From assembly GCA_951640195.1 (NCBI GenBank), contig OX621171.1:434001-498000 (forward strand): a DNA stretch of 64,000 nt, written 5' to 3'. Each line of letters starts with the position of its first letter. Positions within the stretch are counted from its first letter, which is position 1. Source of the DNA: Porpolomopsis calyptriformis. Lineage: Eukaryota; Basidiomycota; Agaricomycetes; Agaricales; Hygrophoraceae. The translations under genes were made by a program, and so were the position numbers. The notes under the pieces were generated by a model that had not been told where the DNA came from, searched no databases, and saw only the letters and a program-made list of their open reading frames with translations. Shown piece by piece: positions 45,370 through 58,020 of the stretch.

Positions 45370-46299
45370 CAAGCACAACATGATATCTCTCATGTTGGGA
45401 ATGTTGCTCAGCAATGTGGGCTTTCAGTCACCTTCAGCGCAATTGGCTGGTAACATCAGTGCAATAAAATGGAACCCCCAAAGTGACCCATGAATAGTGT
45501 TACTTCTTAGAGTGAATACTCCTATATCTTTGTCCCGCAATGCCCACTTATCAACAAAAATCCATAGGAGACATGGGAACTACTTGTCAAAGTAGAACTT
45601 TAGCTGTATCCTGAGCCATCACTTGTAGCTGCCAGAATTAGTATGTTTCTCTGTTTATCTGCATTTCTATTGGTGTATAGTACCATACAATATTTAATTT
45701 CATTAAGTTTGCAAAGCAACTGAGAAAGAAGTTTCAAGTTTCTGAGTACTTAACATCCTATACAGTAGGGATTAACTTTTGTTCTAATAGTTAAGTAAAT
45801 AAAATCAGGCTCATTCATTTCCTCACAGTTGTGCCATTCAACTGAGCTCCTTGTCATATACCTATGACAGCAGCAGCACTTCACAATCAGAGCTGACAAT
45901 TCCTTCTCTGATAGACTGGCCCCACTAAAGCAGTCCAGCTTAATGGAATGCTTTATTAATAAGTAAGCTGGAGAAGGTGAAAGAGTTATAGACAGCAAAC
46001 TATCCTAATACTAGATAATGTAGGTGTGTGAAGGCTGTCAGACAATTATCGACTCCTGGCTATGCCAGTTTCTCCACCTTTACCTGGGGTTGATGGGTTG
46101 ACACAGGAACACATCTTATAAATTACATGGACAATCATGATACAATGTGAATCATAACAGGTTGGGTTCACAGTTATGTACAGCACTATACTCAATATAC
46201 ATTTAATCATCTGTTATAACCTTTTGTCAGGTATCAAAGTATTCTCGCTCTGCAACTAGTCTGACCAGACCATGTCTGCTTAAGTGAATGCATGCTTGC
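45370..46299. other. No identifiable gene
   Basis: Short broken frames only. A weak WD-like stretch (ISAIKWNPQS, plus, near 45450) may belong to a WD40 gene remnant, but support is thin. Confidence 0.3.
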
Positions 46300-47760
46300 T
46301 GCTAGGAGTAAGCCTGAGTGACAAGAAGCAACATTCTTAGCTCACATTGATAATAGCATGGAGGGCGAGGAATAGTAAAATGGTGATGTGGAAATGGAAT
46401 AGAAATCAAGCTACCCTTGAAAGGCCCTAAACTCACTAGTGAGTAGATACGTCCTGCATATAAGCAACAGCTTACCTGCATGCACAATGTGTTGAACCCT
46501 TGTCTGTGAATAGGATCCACTGTTGGCATTTTAATGGCTCCTGCCAGGATGAATCTGAGATCATTTGGGTCCCAAACAACCTAATCACCAGAATGAATTT
46601 GAGAAGACCCAGAGCATCAATCAGCTCAGGAACCAACCATCAAAAGATTCAGGTGCACAACACCTATACAGTATCATCACATTCAAACACAGTGGATAGT
46701 TTAAAATGCACCCACTAGTGTCTCTTAGGTCTAATAATGCTAAAACTTGATGTGTTTTATAGGTCCAAATGCACATGTTGCCTTCTGTGCCTTCAGCCAC
46801 CAGAATAGAAGCATCTTTCAATAAATGAAGTCACACATCTGGTATTGGGCTTCAAAATACAGAGATACAGTAGCACTGGTTGATTACTGTTAGGCAACAA
46901 TGTCAGGAAATGGACAGAATGAGCTGTCATCCTAGGGTAGCTGCTCCAGATCTGAACCAGCTTGGGATTATGCAGGTGAAAGGTGTGTGAAACTTACATG
47001 AGACTGGTAGCTTGGATGGTGGCTTCCAACTGGCCCTTGATAAGATTAACATAGCTCAAGGAAATGGTAGGTTCAGTGTCCATGGTAAGAGCATCATCCA
47101 TGCACCTACATAATCATAGCATCAGCAAGAATGATGGCAGTAGCACAGTTGTCTAGATAGATCAGACTTTTCACTTCTGCAGAAGGGCCTTCACCCTCTG
47201 CAAAGGAAATGTCATGAAGTGACATCCAAGTACCTGGAAATCAGAGGATTTAGGACAATACCTGGGTATGCTGGCATAGTGAGAAATGCCCTTACCTTCA
47301 ATATTGTCATAGATCCAGACATTGATTTTGCTGCCAACAGCTGTAATCAGTGATCTATCTCTTTGGGATATTGCAGAGACTATGCTGTATATACTACTGG
47401 GCTAAATGTCATACATGATAACTGGCTATGACATAAATAAAGTCAACTTTGAATCAATGACTCAGTGGAAGACCAACTCACATCCTGTTGACTGAAGGTC
47501 ACCAACTGCAAGTTTCTAGTCATGAAGCCAATGACAATTGCAAAGTAGCCAGGCATACTAGGAACCTAGCTCAAACAGGATGGTGTCTCATTAAAATCCA
47601 AGAAATGCATGAGTCAGCTCTGATTGATAGTGTAAATAGTGACCATCCCATCTAATGCACAGGTGGCAAGATATTTTCTGGTGTTATCAAACCAGATGGT
47701 GATGATATTGTGGCTGTGTGTTCAAGGGAGTAAAAAGGAAGATGATTCCATCTGCTAAGG
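46300..47760 (-). pseudogene. WD40-repeat gene remnant, minus strand
   Basis: Several WD-type blades are visible on the minus strand: WFDNTRKYLATCALDGMVTI (about 47690-47630), SLITAVGSKINVWIYDN (about 47350-47300), a segment with MDDALTMDTEPTISLSYVNL (about 47100-47040) and VAEGTEGNMCIWTYKTHQVLA (about 46800-46740). GT-AG introns fit between some blocks. TGA and TAG codons interrupt the frame where CGA and CAG are likely. It looks like a decayed host gene; I cannot name it. Confidence 0.6.
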
Positions 47761-50252
47761 AGGGGGTTTGATTTGTTGTGATTGGACTGCATTAAGTAAG
47801 TGTAATGTTACAAGTACATGCCTTGGAGTTGACCTATCTCTGTCTTCGAAAGGGCCTTTGCCCCCTCTCGTGTGTCTTTCCTGAGGCAGATTTACATGGT
47901 AAAGATGAGAACCCATGGTTGGTGTTCCAAGCTATTGTAGTGCAGAATCAGTTAATCTGCAAGAATAAAGCATCAACATGAGTCCACATGGAACAATGCA
48001 ATTGACCAATTGTGTTTTTCAATTCAGTTGTGGGGACCTCAGTAAAGATGAAAAGGCAGGATAATGAGGTGTGGTGAACTGGATTTGCATTTACTGTGAT
48101 CGCGCTAATCTATAAATCCAAAACAATGGCCCTGTCTGGCCAGTCAGGGAGGCTACTAGCAGTGTGTTGTTCAATAGATAAAGCTAGTACCAGCCTGTCC
48201 AACTGATCAGAGGCACTACTGATAGCATATTGTTCAATAGATAACACTAGTACCTACCTGTCCAACTGGTTATGCATTGTTCCATAGATCTTGAGTTTTG
48301 GGGACTATACATGTAATCCTGGATAACCAGATCATCTACGGCAGATTGTTGATCACCTCTCCTTGTGGATATGATAGGTATATCTGGTCTCATCAAATTT
48401 CCCTTGTCAATAACTCCACTGATGCAAATGCCCAAGGTTCTGATTATCAGATGTTGCAGTCTAGCAACTTCACTGTGGATGCAAATTCAGTGCATGGAAG
48501 AGGATAGCATTCCACAGCCGAGGTTGTATCTAGATTGATGGCAATAGCAACTTGCTGGTCTGTATAGTAAGGTCACCCACCTTCATCGCTTGATGCTGGA
48601 CTAACCACCAGAGTGTGGATTACATTTAGTACAAGTCAAAGACATATTGGAGGTATAGATGTAGTTTCTTCAAATCATCAATCCTCCTAAGCTGATACAC
48701 AGGAAATGCCAACCAGAGCAAATGCCATAGGATCACCTTTACCATTGACTTCATGTATCAAGAAACTGGCAAATGTGATGTCTCTCAAGCTACAATCTTG
48801 GCTCAACTGGCTGCCTGATTGGTATTCAGAAATTTAGGAAAGTAACATCTTTTTCTATCTAGTGGCCACTAATTCATCCTTTCCCAGATTTACATACATG
48901 AACTAGTTCAGCAACACTTAGAGACAGATCTTCCACTCCACAAACAAGGCAACCTCAACCAACTTACTAATCTGTCTGCTTTAGGTTGCAGAGGATTCAA
49001 GGAATCAAACAAGGCTATCTATGCCTTGAAGTATCCTTGTTTTGAAACACAAGTCCTCCGCCTCCTTAATAGCAATCTCAAAGTTGCCATTGTGCTGAAT
49101 GAATAGTATGCATAGTTGTTTGTTGATCTGGAGCAAGTCACAGGTGATGGGAGTTGGCAGATTTGATTGGACACCAGAGCCAGCAGTAATAACTAGTGAA
49201 GCATGCTGAGAGTTGAGACTAGCAAAAGAATTTCAAACTTTCATTCCTAAACTCACTGTGTAGGATCAAACTTACTCCCCCAATTTGACCATTATACCTT
49301 CCTCAGCTAATGAGGTATGCTTGTATTTCAAAATTTGGATGAACTTTTGAGAGTTATGAGTGTGGTTGTTCCAGAGAAATATCTATTCACCTGATCCCAA
49401 CCATAAGCAGATCATGGTGTCATTGTGCAACACGGTTTCAGGCAAAAAGCTAATAGTATGGTAATAACCAACAGTTTTTAGAATGGTATTATTGGCATGC
49501 AGTATAATGATGTAGCCAAACTCTAGAGGCTGAATTGTATTGGTTGAAGACATATTGATAGTATCAACCTTGATGAGTTACAATGTTTAAACAGTTAAGA
49601 CAGATGAGTTATAAGAATTGGTATCCCTAATTCTGCTACTTAAGATTTTGAATATGTGTGTGAGAACCCTAAAATCATCACAGGCAGATGATAACACTTG
49701 AGTTGAGGACCTGCCTTTGGATTGCAGGTGCTGTTGACAGTTTTTGATTCCAAGAGATGTCAGAGAGGTGTGTTTCCACATTTCAAAGACCCACTGGTTG
49801 TATAGTATTGATAATGTTGATCCACAAAATGCATGATCTGTAGATGCCTTAGCTAATGCTCGACTGGGAACAGCTGTAGAATGCCTGACCTGTGAGATAT
49901 CATTATTCACCTAGTGCTTCCAGACCCAGTGGATTTCCATACAGGTGGGAAATGTAGACTCTGTCTTGGTCTCATCAGAAGAAATATCCTTGTCTTCGAA
50001 AAACTCAAAAACTGCCTTGATCCCTTTCCAAATCTGAGGATCTTCACAATTAGGCAAATTAAGCTTGCACTCAATTATCTCACCCCACCTAAGGAGAAGC
50101 TTTTAAACATATGAGAAACACTGGCAGATCAATTAGCATTTGAATCACTTACATTTCACCTTCACTCCCAACACTGCATCTAGGTTGACATATCTTTCAC
50201 ATCTCTATCTAAAGCCTCAAACACTTCTGAGGATAACAGGTTAGTAGCCTGC
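47761..50252. other. Decayed coding-like sequence of unknown origin
   Basis: Several short minus-strand frames (for example 48435-48247 and 49910-49587, the latter with FCGSTLSILYNQWVFEMW) look more protein-like than random but are separated by stops. They may belong to the same gene as the WD40 blades or to another. No family recognised. Confidence 0.3.
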
Positions 50253-50600
50253 TGTCAGAGATATATTTTTCTTTTTCCTATCCCTATTTACATCAGACAG
50301 TTTACATCAATAGCCACTTAGCCACCCAAGCTCTGCTTAGTAATAGAAGGTGACCAAGCCATATCTATATTTAGTCTACCATCACTCTCCTTATCTACAT
50401 GACTCATCCATAGTCGTTATGACTCACACATAGTCAGTATGACTCATACTTAGCTAGTATATAAAGCTAGCAGTAGATAGACTTAGGATAAGTCTGTTTC
50501 TTTCGTTAACACCCCAATCAGTAGTCTGCTAGCCCTTTAAAACCCTACACCCAGAGCTTGAAGTAAAACCTTGCGATCAACCCTAGACTGCCGTCTAACA
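50253..50600 (+). mobile_element. Solo LTR J2 (348 bp)
   Basis: TGTCAGAG...GTCTAACA flanked by CCTGC (50248-50252 and 50601-50605). It matches J1 throughout; J1 has about 13 bp more. Confidence 0.93.
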
Positions 50601-52159
50601 CCTGCACTACTTTACAGGGAGTACTTCACAGTTGGGACTGATGACTATCTAGCCTTGCTTGGATAGCACTTATGATGAAATTGTCCCTGATGACATCCAG
50701 TAAAACTGTCAGCACCTAATAACGACATGCATCCACATTCTGCTTGAACTCCTTTACCAGAAGTTAGATACCCCTTTGGTTCTAGGGGTCCTCTATGGAA
50801 TGGATCCATGAAACTAGCATGAAACCAGACCTGGGACCTGGGTGAAGCCACTAGTAATATGCCTTCAAAACCAAAGGATCTATGGGGGTTGGCATAGTGG
50901 GGAAGCTACCCTGTGGTCTTTTTGTTCTTTACTTCAAGGCTGCGGTAGCAATCCCTTCTCACCAAGAAAGTTCCATATCAATTTCTGGGGGTACTCATCC
51001 ATTTAGTGTGAAGCTTCTTCATACCACTGCCTTATATGAAGTAAATTCATTTCTGGCAACTTGCCGGCAGGGGTTGCTCATACCTGGTTGACATTCCAAG
51101 GGTCAGTCATTTCATCATCCATATCACCATTTGTAGGAAGCCCACTTTGATTACTGCTGCTGAATAACAGCTTGCAGATTGAAAATAAAGTGTGCTCACC
51201 TATTACCTCTCATGAGATAGTCTACCAGGTTAGTCTATAGAGTGCACATAGATAAAGGAAATGATTGTGAGCAGGCTAACTTGCTCACATCATCCTGATG
51301 TATCCTATTATTAGAATGAGGAGGTTAAGTTGCACCTCCCAATTCTGCAATCATAGGAAAAGGGAATACTAGAAAAGCCTGTACAAGCGAAATGGTCAAA
51401 GACATGTAGCAATTCCAAGGTATGTGTGACTACTAGCTCACCCAAGCCTCCTATACCATGACTGTCCACTGGAATTGAATTGAAAGTATAGCAAGCAGAA
51501 CATACCATCAAGTCTTGAATATAGCTTAAACGTGTGGGAGGGTCATGCAACCAAGCCAATCCATTAGCCTCCATTGCCATGCATCTACCTGGAAAATTCT
51601 AGAGTTGGTGGAAGCTGAACAGGATTGACTTGGCATAAAAGGTACTCACAATAAGCACAAAACAATGAGATTGGGAAATACAATGTATACCTAAGTGCAT
51701 TGTTTGACCATCATCAGTAACCTTCCAGATTACAAATAGTATGCATATCCTAGGTTCTGGGTCATGAGTATAACATTTATAAAGTTAAAAGAGCTGCACA
51801 TACCCCAATACTAGTATGCCACCTTCTGAGCCTGGTGCTTGCATTTGACCATTTATCTAATTAACAAACTATCATTGTGAAATGCCACCTTTTAACAGAC
51901 CATTAGTTGTAAGTGCTAATCACTTAGACTTTCAACCACTGCATTGTGAACTCTTCTCATATTGAACCAGGATTCCAACACAGGCTTGGTGCTGTGCCAG
52001 ACCCTGAATACTCAGTGTTGAAACTCTGTGACATCTTTTAGGTTACAACCTGCTGGTAATCTACTTGCTGCAGCTAGTTAGTTCTCAAATCTTCTGCAAT
52101 CCTTCACTCAATAGTCTCAATCCACAGATGATTTCAGGTCTTTATTCTTTTTTGACCTA
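50601..52159. other. Decayed sequence, possible coding pieces on the minus strand
   Basis: Minus frames at 50851-50645 (VWFHASFMDPFHRGPLEPKG and a Cys-rich part with CHQGQFHHKCYPSKAR) and 51580-51311 look coding-like. No family recognised and no complete gene seen. Confidence 0.3.
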
Positions 52160-52500
52160 AGCTCGCCAACCAATAGCCCTTTCCAATCACGGCAACTTCT
52201 TGCAGAGCAAGGTGGAATCTTGGAGCTGTGTTGGGTGAGAGATGATATAATTGCTGTAGGAACCACACATGGGAAGATCATAACATTCACAAGACAGAGT
52301 CAGATGGTCAGTTACATAATCGCTCATCCTTATATCTTCTATGTATTGATGGGATTTCTAGGGGCAGTTTTATCACATTGATGATGTGGGAGCCCACAGA
52401 GATGGTGTCTCCCAAGTAGCTGTTGAAAGCATGGATGTCTCTCCAGATGGCTATCACTTAGTCTCTATTAGTGAGGAGAGAATCTGCATCAAGCTATAGA
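52160..52500 (+). pseudogene. WD40-repeat gene remnant, plus strand
   Basis: Exon QGGILELCWVRDDIIAVGTT..ITFTRQ ends at 52306. A GT-AG intron (52307-52361) is followed by GQFYHIDDVGAH and VESMDVSPDGYHLVSISEER, ending with IKL and TAG where TGG (Trp of WD) is expected. It is cut by the D-family LTR at 52631. Confidence 0.6.
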
Positions 52501-52630
52501 ACATAAGCAATTATGGTATGAGATTTAGGAGTGGATTCCTCCATTCCAGCTGTGGCTGATCTTGACCCCAGGAAAGCTCAATGCTTGTCCAACAGGAGAG
52601 TAGGTGCCTAAGTTTTCTATTCCATGATTT

Positions 52631-53981
52631 TGTTAGGTCCGAAGTTTTGGAGTTGATATCAGAGATTGGAGATACATAAATGTAGGACTTTGTTAATATT
52701 CTGTCTACAGATACAGGAAAAAATGCAGTACTTATATACCTACTAGATAATTATATCTAAGACATGATGACGATAGAGTGCGTCATAAGTAAGAGACATG
52801 TGAAAAGTTCAGAGTGTTCAGAGTTGTCAGAATTGTCAGAACTGGGATGTAACAGGATAGAGATGAAGAGGATGAGGGAGTCCATAGAGAGGACAGAGGA
52901 GTTGTTGGATGGGGACTATAAGGATAGCGGAGAAGGTTTGGAAAGTTCAGAGGTGTCAGAGGTGTCAGAGATGTTGGAGGAAATGCTCATAATGGATGTA
53001 GAGCTAGTCCCTTCAATGGAATAAATAATGAATTTTTTGAATCAAAGAAAATGAATTAAATGACAGTGAAAAAAATTCAATAATGGGGTCCAGGTTTGTC
53101 TGGATAAGTGGAGTGGAACTCCAAGACAAGTTCTAAAGTGTGTCCTAGCTCAGTAGCAAGGATCCATGAGGTTTCTTTGTTGGTACCTTTATAGCCTTCC
53201 CAATAAACCAAGTACAATAGTTTGCATAAACAACACCTATTATTAATTTTCAAGTCTAGGATTTCAGAGATCTCAAATTCCAGTTCACCGTCTATGATTA
53301 CCAGAGGAGGTGGAGGTTGTATACAGTTCGGAATTGTATTGGGCAAGGCTGGTTCCAACTATGATACATCAAAGACAGGATGGATAGCCTTCATGGAACT
53401 AGGCAAATGAAGAGTATAGGAATGGGTTCCAACTCAGGCAATGACCTTGAAAGGACCTAAGTTTTTCTCTGAGAGTTTCTTGGAGGGTCTAGTAGTTCAG
53501 AAAAACTTGGCCTTTACAAAGGCTTGAGTTCCTATTTTGAAATCAGGGGCTAGAATGCACTTTAAGTCAGCATAATGCTGATAGCACTTTTGAGCTTCAG
53601 AGATAGTATTTTGGAGTTCAGAGTGGAGTTCATCCAAATCAACAGCTAGTTCTCTGGCTCGAACAGAAGTAAGATCACATTCAGGGTGCACTAAAATATT
53701 TGGATGATAACCCTTGTTGGCAAAAAAGGGGATATTCCAGTAGTAGCATTTGGAGTATTGTTATATGTGAATTCTGAAATAGCCAGGAGATGGGACCGGT
53801 TATCCTGTTGATAGTTACAATACATCTGTAGGTATTGCTCCAAAGTTTGATGGACTCATTTGGTTTGTCTATCACCTTCTGGATAGTACCCAGAGGTAAA
53901 ATGAAGATGCATGTCGAGGACTTTACCCAATGACTGGAAAAAGCAGGAAACGAATTCTGAGCCTTGGTCACAGGTGACAGG
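52631..53981 (-). mobile_element. D-family fragment at 52.6 kb
   Basis: LTR 52631-52854 (224 bp, TGTTAGG...TGTAACA), then a fragment of the antisense gene's second exon (52857-53024, deletion of the rest), the chromodomain (53358-53077) and the integrase (53975-53497), ending at 53981 in the integrase core near the second catalytic Asp. 5' half missing. Confidence 0.88.
53077..53981 (-). pseudogene. Integrase and chromodomain of the 52.6-kb D-family fragment
   Basis: From a FPAFSSHWVKSS start at 53950, through a TNRPYHQ-type region and the open 53691-53497 frame, to the chromodomain (LEFEISEILDLKI to LATELGH, 53358-53077). Frame breaks are present. Confidence 0.78.
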
Positions 53982-54500
53982 AAACTAGAACAGAGGGTTG
54001 GGTATAATCCATACTCTCAACATTTAAAAACCCATGGGGACAGGTTTCTTGTTGGGCTTCTGAGCTTGTGATCATGTGGACACTTTAATCCTCTTTCTAG
54101 TATTCAGATCCATGATGTTGATGTGTTGTGAGCTTTCTGGTTTGATCCTGCTATCTAGATTTATGAGGAGATAGAAAGGTTGCCCAAGAATCATATTGCA
54201 GGGTAGCTTCTCTGCTACCTGCACCTGCATGTAGAAGGTACAGGGTCCAATCATGACTGGGAGGTTTTTAAGAACTCCTAGGGTAGGGGCAACAGTGGAG
54301 TGTGATGATTCCATGTGCATAATAAGGTCAGATCAGATCAGAATACCAAGTCATTCCCAAATGTCTTTCTGGATGATAGTTATTATGCTTCCCATGTCAA
54401 GGAGGGCTTCCTCTTTCTGTCTTCCATCTAGTAAAATGTCAATTACCCAGTGTAGGAGATCCATACTCCCTACGAATGGAAAACCTTTCCATCACACACG
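53982..54500 (-). pseudogene. Element K protease
   Basis: The minus frames include ALLDMGSIITIIQKDI (54410-54360), where D-x-G reads DMG, and 54320-54072 with MESSHSTVAPTLG, NMILGQPFYLL and HINIMDLNTRKRI. This two-block protease layout occurs in a large Agaricomycete gypsy lineage. It is cut at 53981 by the D-family fragment. Confidence 0.75.
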
Positions 54501-54549
54501 AGCTCAACATCACTGAATCCATATACACATATCCCAAAAGCCTGACCCT

Positions 54550-54994
54550 TCCAACCTTCCAATAGACATTCTGAAATGTCCACCTCTAACTGGAAGACTT
54601 CTAAAAACATGAACTCCATCAGAAACACCTTCAACTGATTGACAAGCCTCTTTTCTTTGTTTTCCTTATCTTATCTACATTATCCTATCTTCCTTTCACT
54701 TATCTACCTAATTACCACTCACATACTCTTACAAAGGAACTATCCTTTGTAGACATACCTACAAAGAAGTTCCTTTATTCACCTCCTCTATATATATCAA
54801 GTAGATAATCACTAAATACAACAGACACACCTTCCCCCAATACATACTTTCCCTTTCTACCCAATATATCAAGCCTTCATAAGCTTGAAACCCCCTATTC
54901 ATCTTCATCAGATTACTGAATTGACCCCTATGTGCTCCGATACCCCTTGGATGAATGAGAGGAATCTCCCTCAAGATCCCTCACGCCTTCTACA
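54550..54994 (+). repeat. K-family LTR in inverted orientation inside K
   Basis: Matches the K 5' LTR at 63760-64000 in reverse, ending CTTCTACA at 54994. The left border is not clear (about 54550). It lies between the linker domain and the protease of K. Flanking CTGGA on the right has no match on the left, so a clean target duplication is absent. Confidence 0.65.
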
Positions 54995-56663
54995 CTGGAT
55001 GGCAGAGGCATCATTGGCTACAATAGTGTCTTCATCAGGTGAGTTTGGCATAGTATAGAAGCTAGAAATGGGGTCATCTGAGTTGTCTGATAGGTTGACA
55101 GGGTACATTTACTGGTGGTGTGATCTTTGATCCTTTTCCAGACATCCAAATGTGATGCCAGGAGATGTCCAACTATGGTGGTGACAGTGGCTCTAAGGAC
55201 ATTATTGTATAGTTGGTCCATTAGGACTGGGTCTTCAGTGGGGGAAAGGAACCGGAATTGGGGTTCTTTGAGTTGTGGGGTCAGGATAGATTTGATTGGG
55301 TTGTGAATGTTAGAAGGCAGGATTTCAATGATAGGTTTCAATGTTGGTCTAGGTTTGGAAGGAGGGGATTTCCGGTTCTTGTTTCATTCTGCCTTCTTGG
55401 CAATTTCGTTTCTAAGCATGGTGTGGAGGACCATAAGTGTATTGTCATCTTTGGATGAGGATAGGATATCTTCCAGGAAGAAGGGGAGTGGGTGAGTGGG
55501 TGAGGCATATGCAGAGTCTAGATTCAATGGGGGAATTATCTCAATGATGGCAGCAGTGACAACCAGGGCAGGTGTGGTGAGGTTTCCGGGATTGGTGCTG
55601 TGCCAATTGTTGAATTTTTCTGAGAGTGTTGCCAGTGATGTCCTAAGGGAGGTAGTTGCTGTTGGGAAGAACCATTTGTCTTTGATCATTCTGAATGCAT
55701 TTTCCAGCTCTTATAAACTCTTTAGCTACAACACATATCTGAATGCAGCAATTCAGAGATCCACAAAAGATACACATGTTAGTCTGCTGTCAGGGGCAGG
55801 TCTCCATCAGAGTCGGGTAATTCCAGGGATGATTGGCTTGGTTTTTCATCATGGATTCCATCATTGTTATTATAGTAGTTATAAGATTTGCCATGGTGAT
55901 AGTATCACTTGACTGTATTTTAGGGGTTGTGCAGGATATAGTAGGGGTGATGGGTGGCAGTGAAGTGATTGGGGAAGTGGAACAAAGGAGGAACTGGGTG
56001 GCATTGTTGATATCTTTCATAGGGTATGGCTCATTGGGGTGATAATTCGGCATTGTAATAGACAGTCTGTGTTCAATCTGGCATAGAGTAGATATTCCAA
56101 AACCTTGGGCAAATAGTCTGTCAATGGTCCATTGGTCAATCCAGTTAGTCTGTAAAAGGTGGGATGAAATCTGGGTGAACTCTTGGAAATACTCTCCTAG
56201 ATCTCCTCTAGTGTATACTCCTTTTGAGGCAGTTTCCTGAGTGAATCATTCTAGGTCTATAGCATTATGTAGGATATCATTGGTGTTAGATCCAGGGTAG
56301 AGTGTTTGGATATTATCTCTAAAGGAATCCCATGTCCAGGGGTTAGCTACTCTAGGCTGGAGCATTTCCTAAAGGAGAGCGATATCATTGTCTAGGAAAT
56401 ACAGAGTGTGAGTGATCCATTCTTCATCAGTGGGATTCATCCTGAGGGTGGTGTACATCATGTCAATGTCAGAAAAGTATTGGTTAAGGTGTATGGGGAT
56501 TCTATTGAAGATGGGGGTGCTGGAAGAGTATTAGAAGGGTATTTGGGCTGGGTTAGCCATAGTGGAGTATGATATGGAGGGTATGGAAATAGGTGTGACT
56601 TTTAGGAGTATGGTAGGGGGTGTTTTGCTTGTGGGTGGAAGGTCTATGTTTCCTTCTGAAGGG
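54995..56663 (-). pseudogene. Element K Gag and linker domain
   Basis: The Gag body (about 56560-56053) includes NQYFSDIDMMYTTLRMNPTD, ALYPGS-type IQTLYPGSNTND and TNWIDQWTIDRLFAQGFG. Following parts (56053-55384, then 55341-55018) hold LSPTEDPVLMDQLYNNVLRA, seen between Gag and protease in the same lineage. The N-terminus lies at 63570-63740 beyond inserted element A. Confidence 0.75.
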
Positions 56664-56668
56664 GTGTT

Positions 56669-57080
56669 TGTTATAAACCAGTTGTTCGGAACGCGTTTTA
56701 CTTCGGTTGTTCTGTCCCAAGAGATATAGAGGATGGTTCCAAGTCCTTGTTATGAGTAGGCTAACGAGGAATCAGACTTAAGGTCTGATACATACGGAAG
56801 TACTCTTTATATACTGACTACTTATCTGTGTGAGTCAGTGCGACATAACATGAGGTAGAGATAAGGATGAGTCATTGTGATCGATGACGAATCATAAAGG
56901 GGTTGAAACATAACGGAAATGAAGTGTGTCCGCATATGGGTAAAGTAGTGGGGAATCCCTAGGGAATCCCGGAGAAAGGTAATGGGGAATCCCGATAACA
57001 AATAGGGGGGAATCCCAAGATAAGAGATAGGTTTGCATACGATAAGATAAAGAAAATGAAGGAAAATTACGACCGTGACA
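56669..57080 (-). repeat. Element A 3' LTR
   Basis: 412 bp, TGTTATAAAC...CCGTGACA. It differs from the other LTR at four sites, all CG in one copy and CA in the other. Confidence 0.97.
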
Positions 57081-57115
57081 TACACCTCGGCTTTTAAAGA
57101 AATTCGTCCCGAATT

Positions 57116-57853
57116 TCAAACTTGGGCGGTGTCGGTCGTTTCGTCTTCCGAGGCCTGAGTCGGGATTTCCTCGGTGGCGGGGGCCTCGATGGCCACCGAG
57201 GGGGAAGCAGCGGATCTGGCTTCCGAAGTCGCTTCAACGGGGGAGGGGGCTCGGACTGTCGCGACATCGTCGTCGTCGATCGGGTATTCTAGGTCGACAT
57301 TGATGGGGTATTCGACCGTTCTCCCGTACTCGATTAGAGTCTCCGTCATCGCGAGGTCTCGTTGGGCTCGGAGGAAATCCTCCCTGGTGAGCCGTTCAGA
57401 CCGACAACTTTCTTCTACGAGCTTGACGATGATGGCGCGGGTGGTGACGTCGTAGCAATCGACCCACGTTCATTTCTTCTGACATTGGAGCTCCCAAACT
57501 TTCAACTCACTTTCATCCCAGCGATTCTTCCAAAACAATGCGCTTTTCTCTGACGCCTTGAGTTCAGCTTGCAGAACTTCGCATTCTTGACGAAGTTCAC
57601 GGTTCCAATTGCTGACGCTGTTACTGTGAACCGTGAGGCGGGAGATGGTGACGGCGGGGTCTTCGGGGGGAGGGGTTTGAATGGTGTGGAAGTCTTCCGC
57701 ACGTGCGCGAGCTTGTCGACGTAGTTGTCGAGCAGAGGAAGCAGAGGTGGAGGGGCCAGGAGTGGGGGAGCGAATGGCGGACGAGGGGATCTGTCCAGAA
57801 TGTCGGATGGCGACTTGAGGAGAGGGGGATCGTGTAGACCATGTAGCGGGCAT
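57116..57853 (-). CDS. Element A third ORF (downstream of Pol, internal TGA)
   Basis: ATG at 57853 opens a frame with a Ser/Pro/basic N-terminus (ATWSTRSPSPQVA), a coiled coil at about residues 75-125 (WNRELRQECEVLQAELKASE) and a TGA at 57472-57470. The same frame goes on for 117 codons (SERLTREDFLRAQRDLAM, acidic DDDD, Ala/Pro/Thr-rich end at 57116). The full reading is about 245 codons. B and C have the same gene with the same TGA, so the arrangement is a family trait. I do not recognise the family. Position and coiled coil are compatible with a structural or accessory protein; function unknown. Confidence 0.6.
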
Positions 57854-58020
57854 GGTAAAGTTGTTAAGGTGTTTTGGCTTAGCGGTCTTGAGTCGTTGTT
57901 GAGGGGTGCGTAATTTGAATCGTGAAGGGAAGTAGAGACGTCCAGCAGTTTATAAGGAGTGGTTCTAAAAATAGAGGTCAATTCTTGGCAGACGGGATGA
58001 TGACAAACGAATGAATAGAA

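Noticed and set aside
48298..48507. Plus-strand ORF as a gene
   Set aside because: Composition is unremarkable, there is no family signal, and a minus-strand reading looks at least as plausible.
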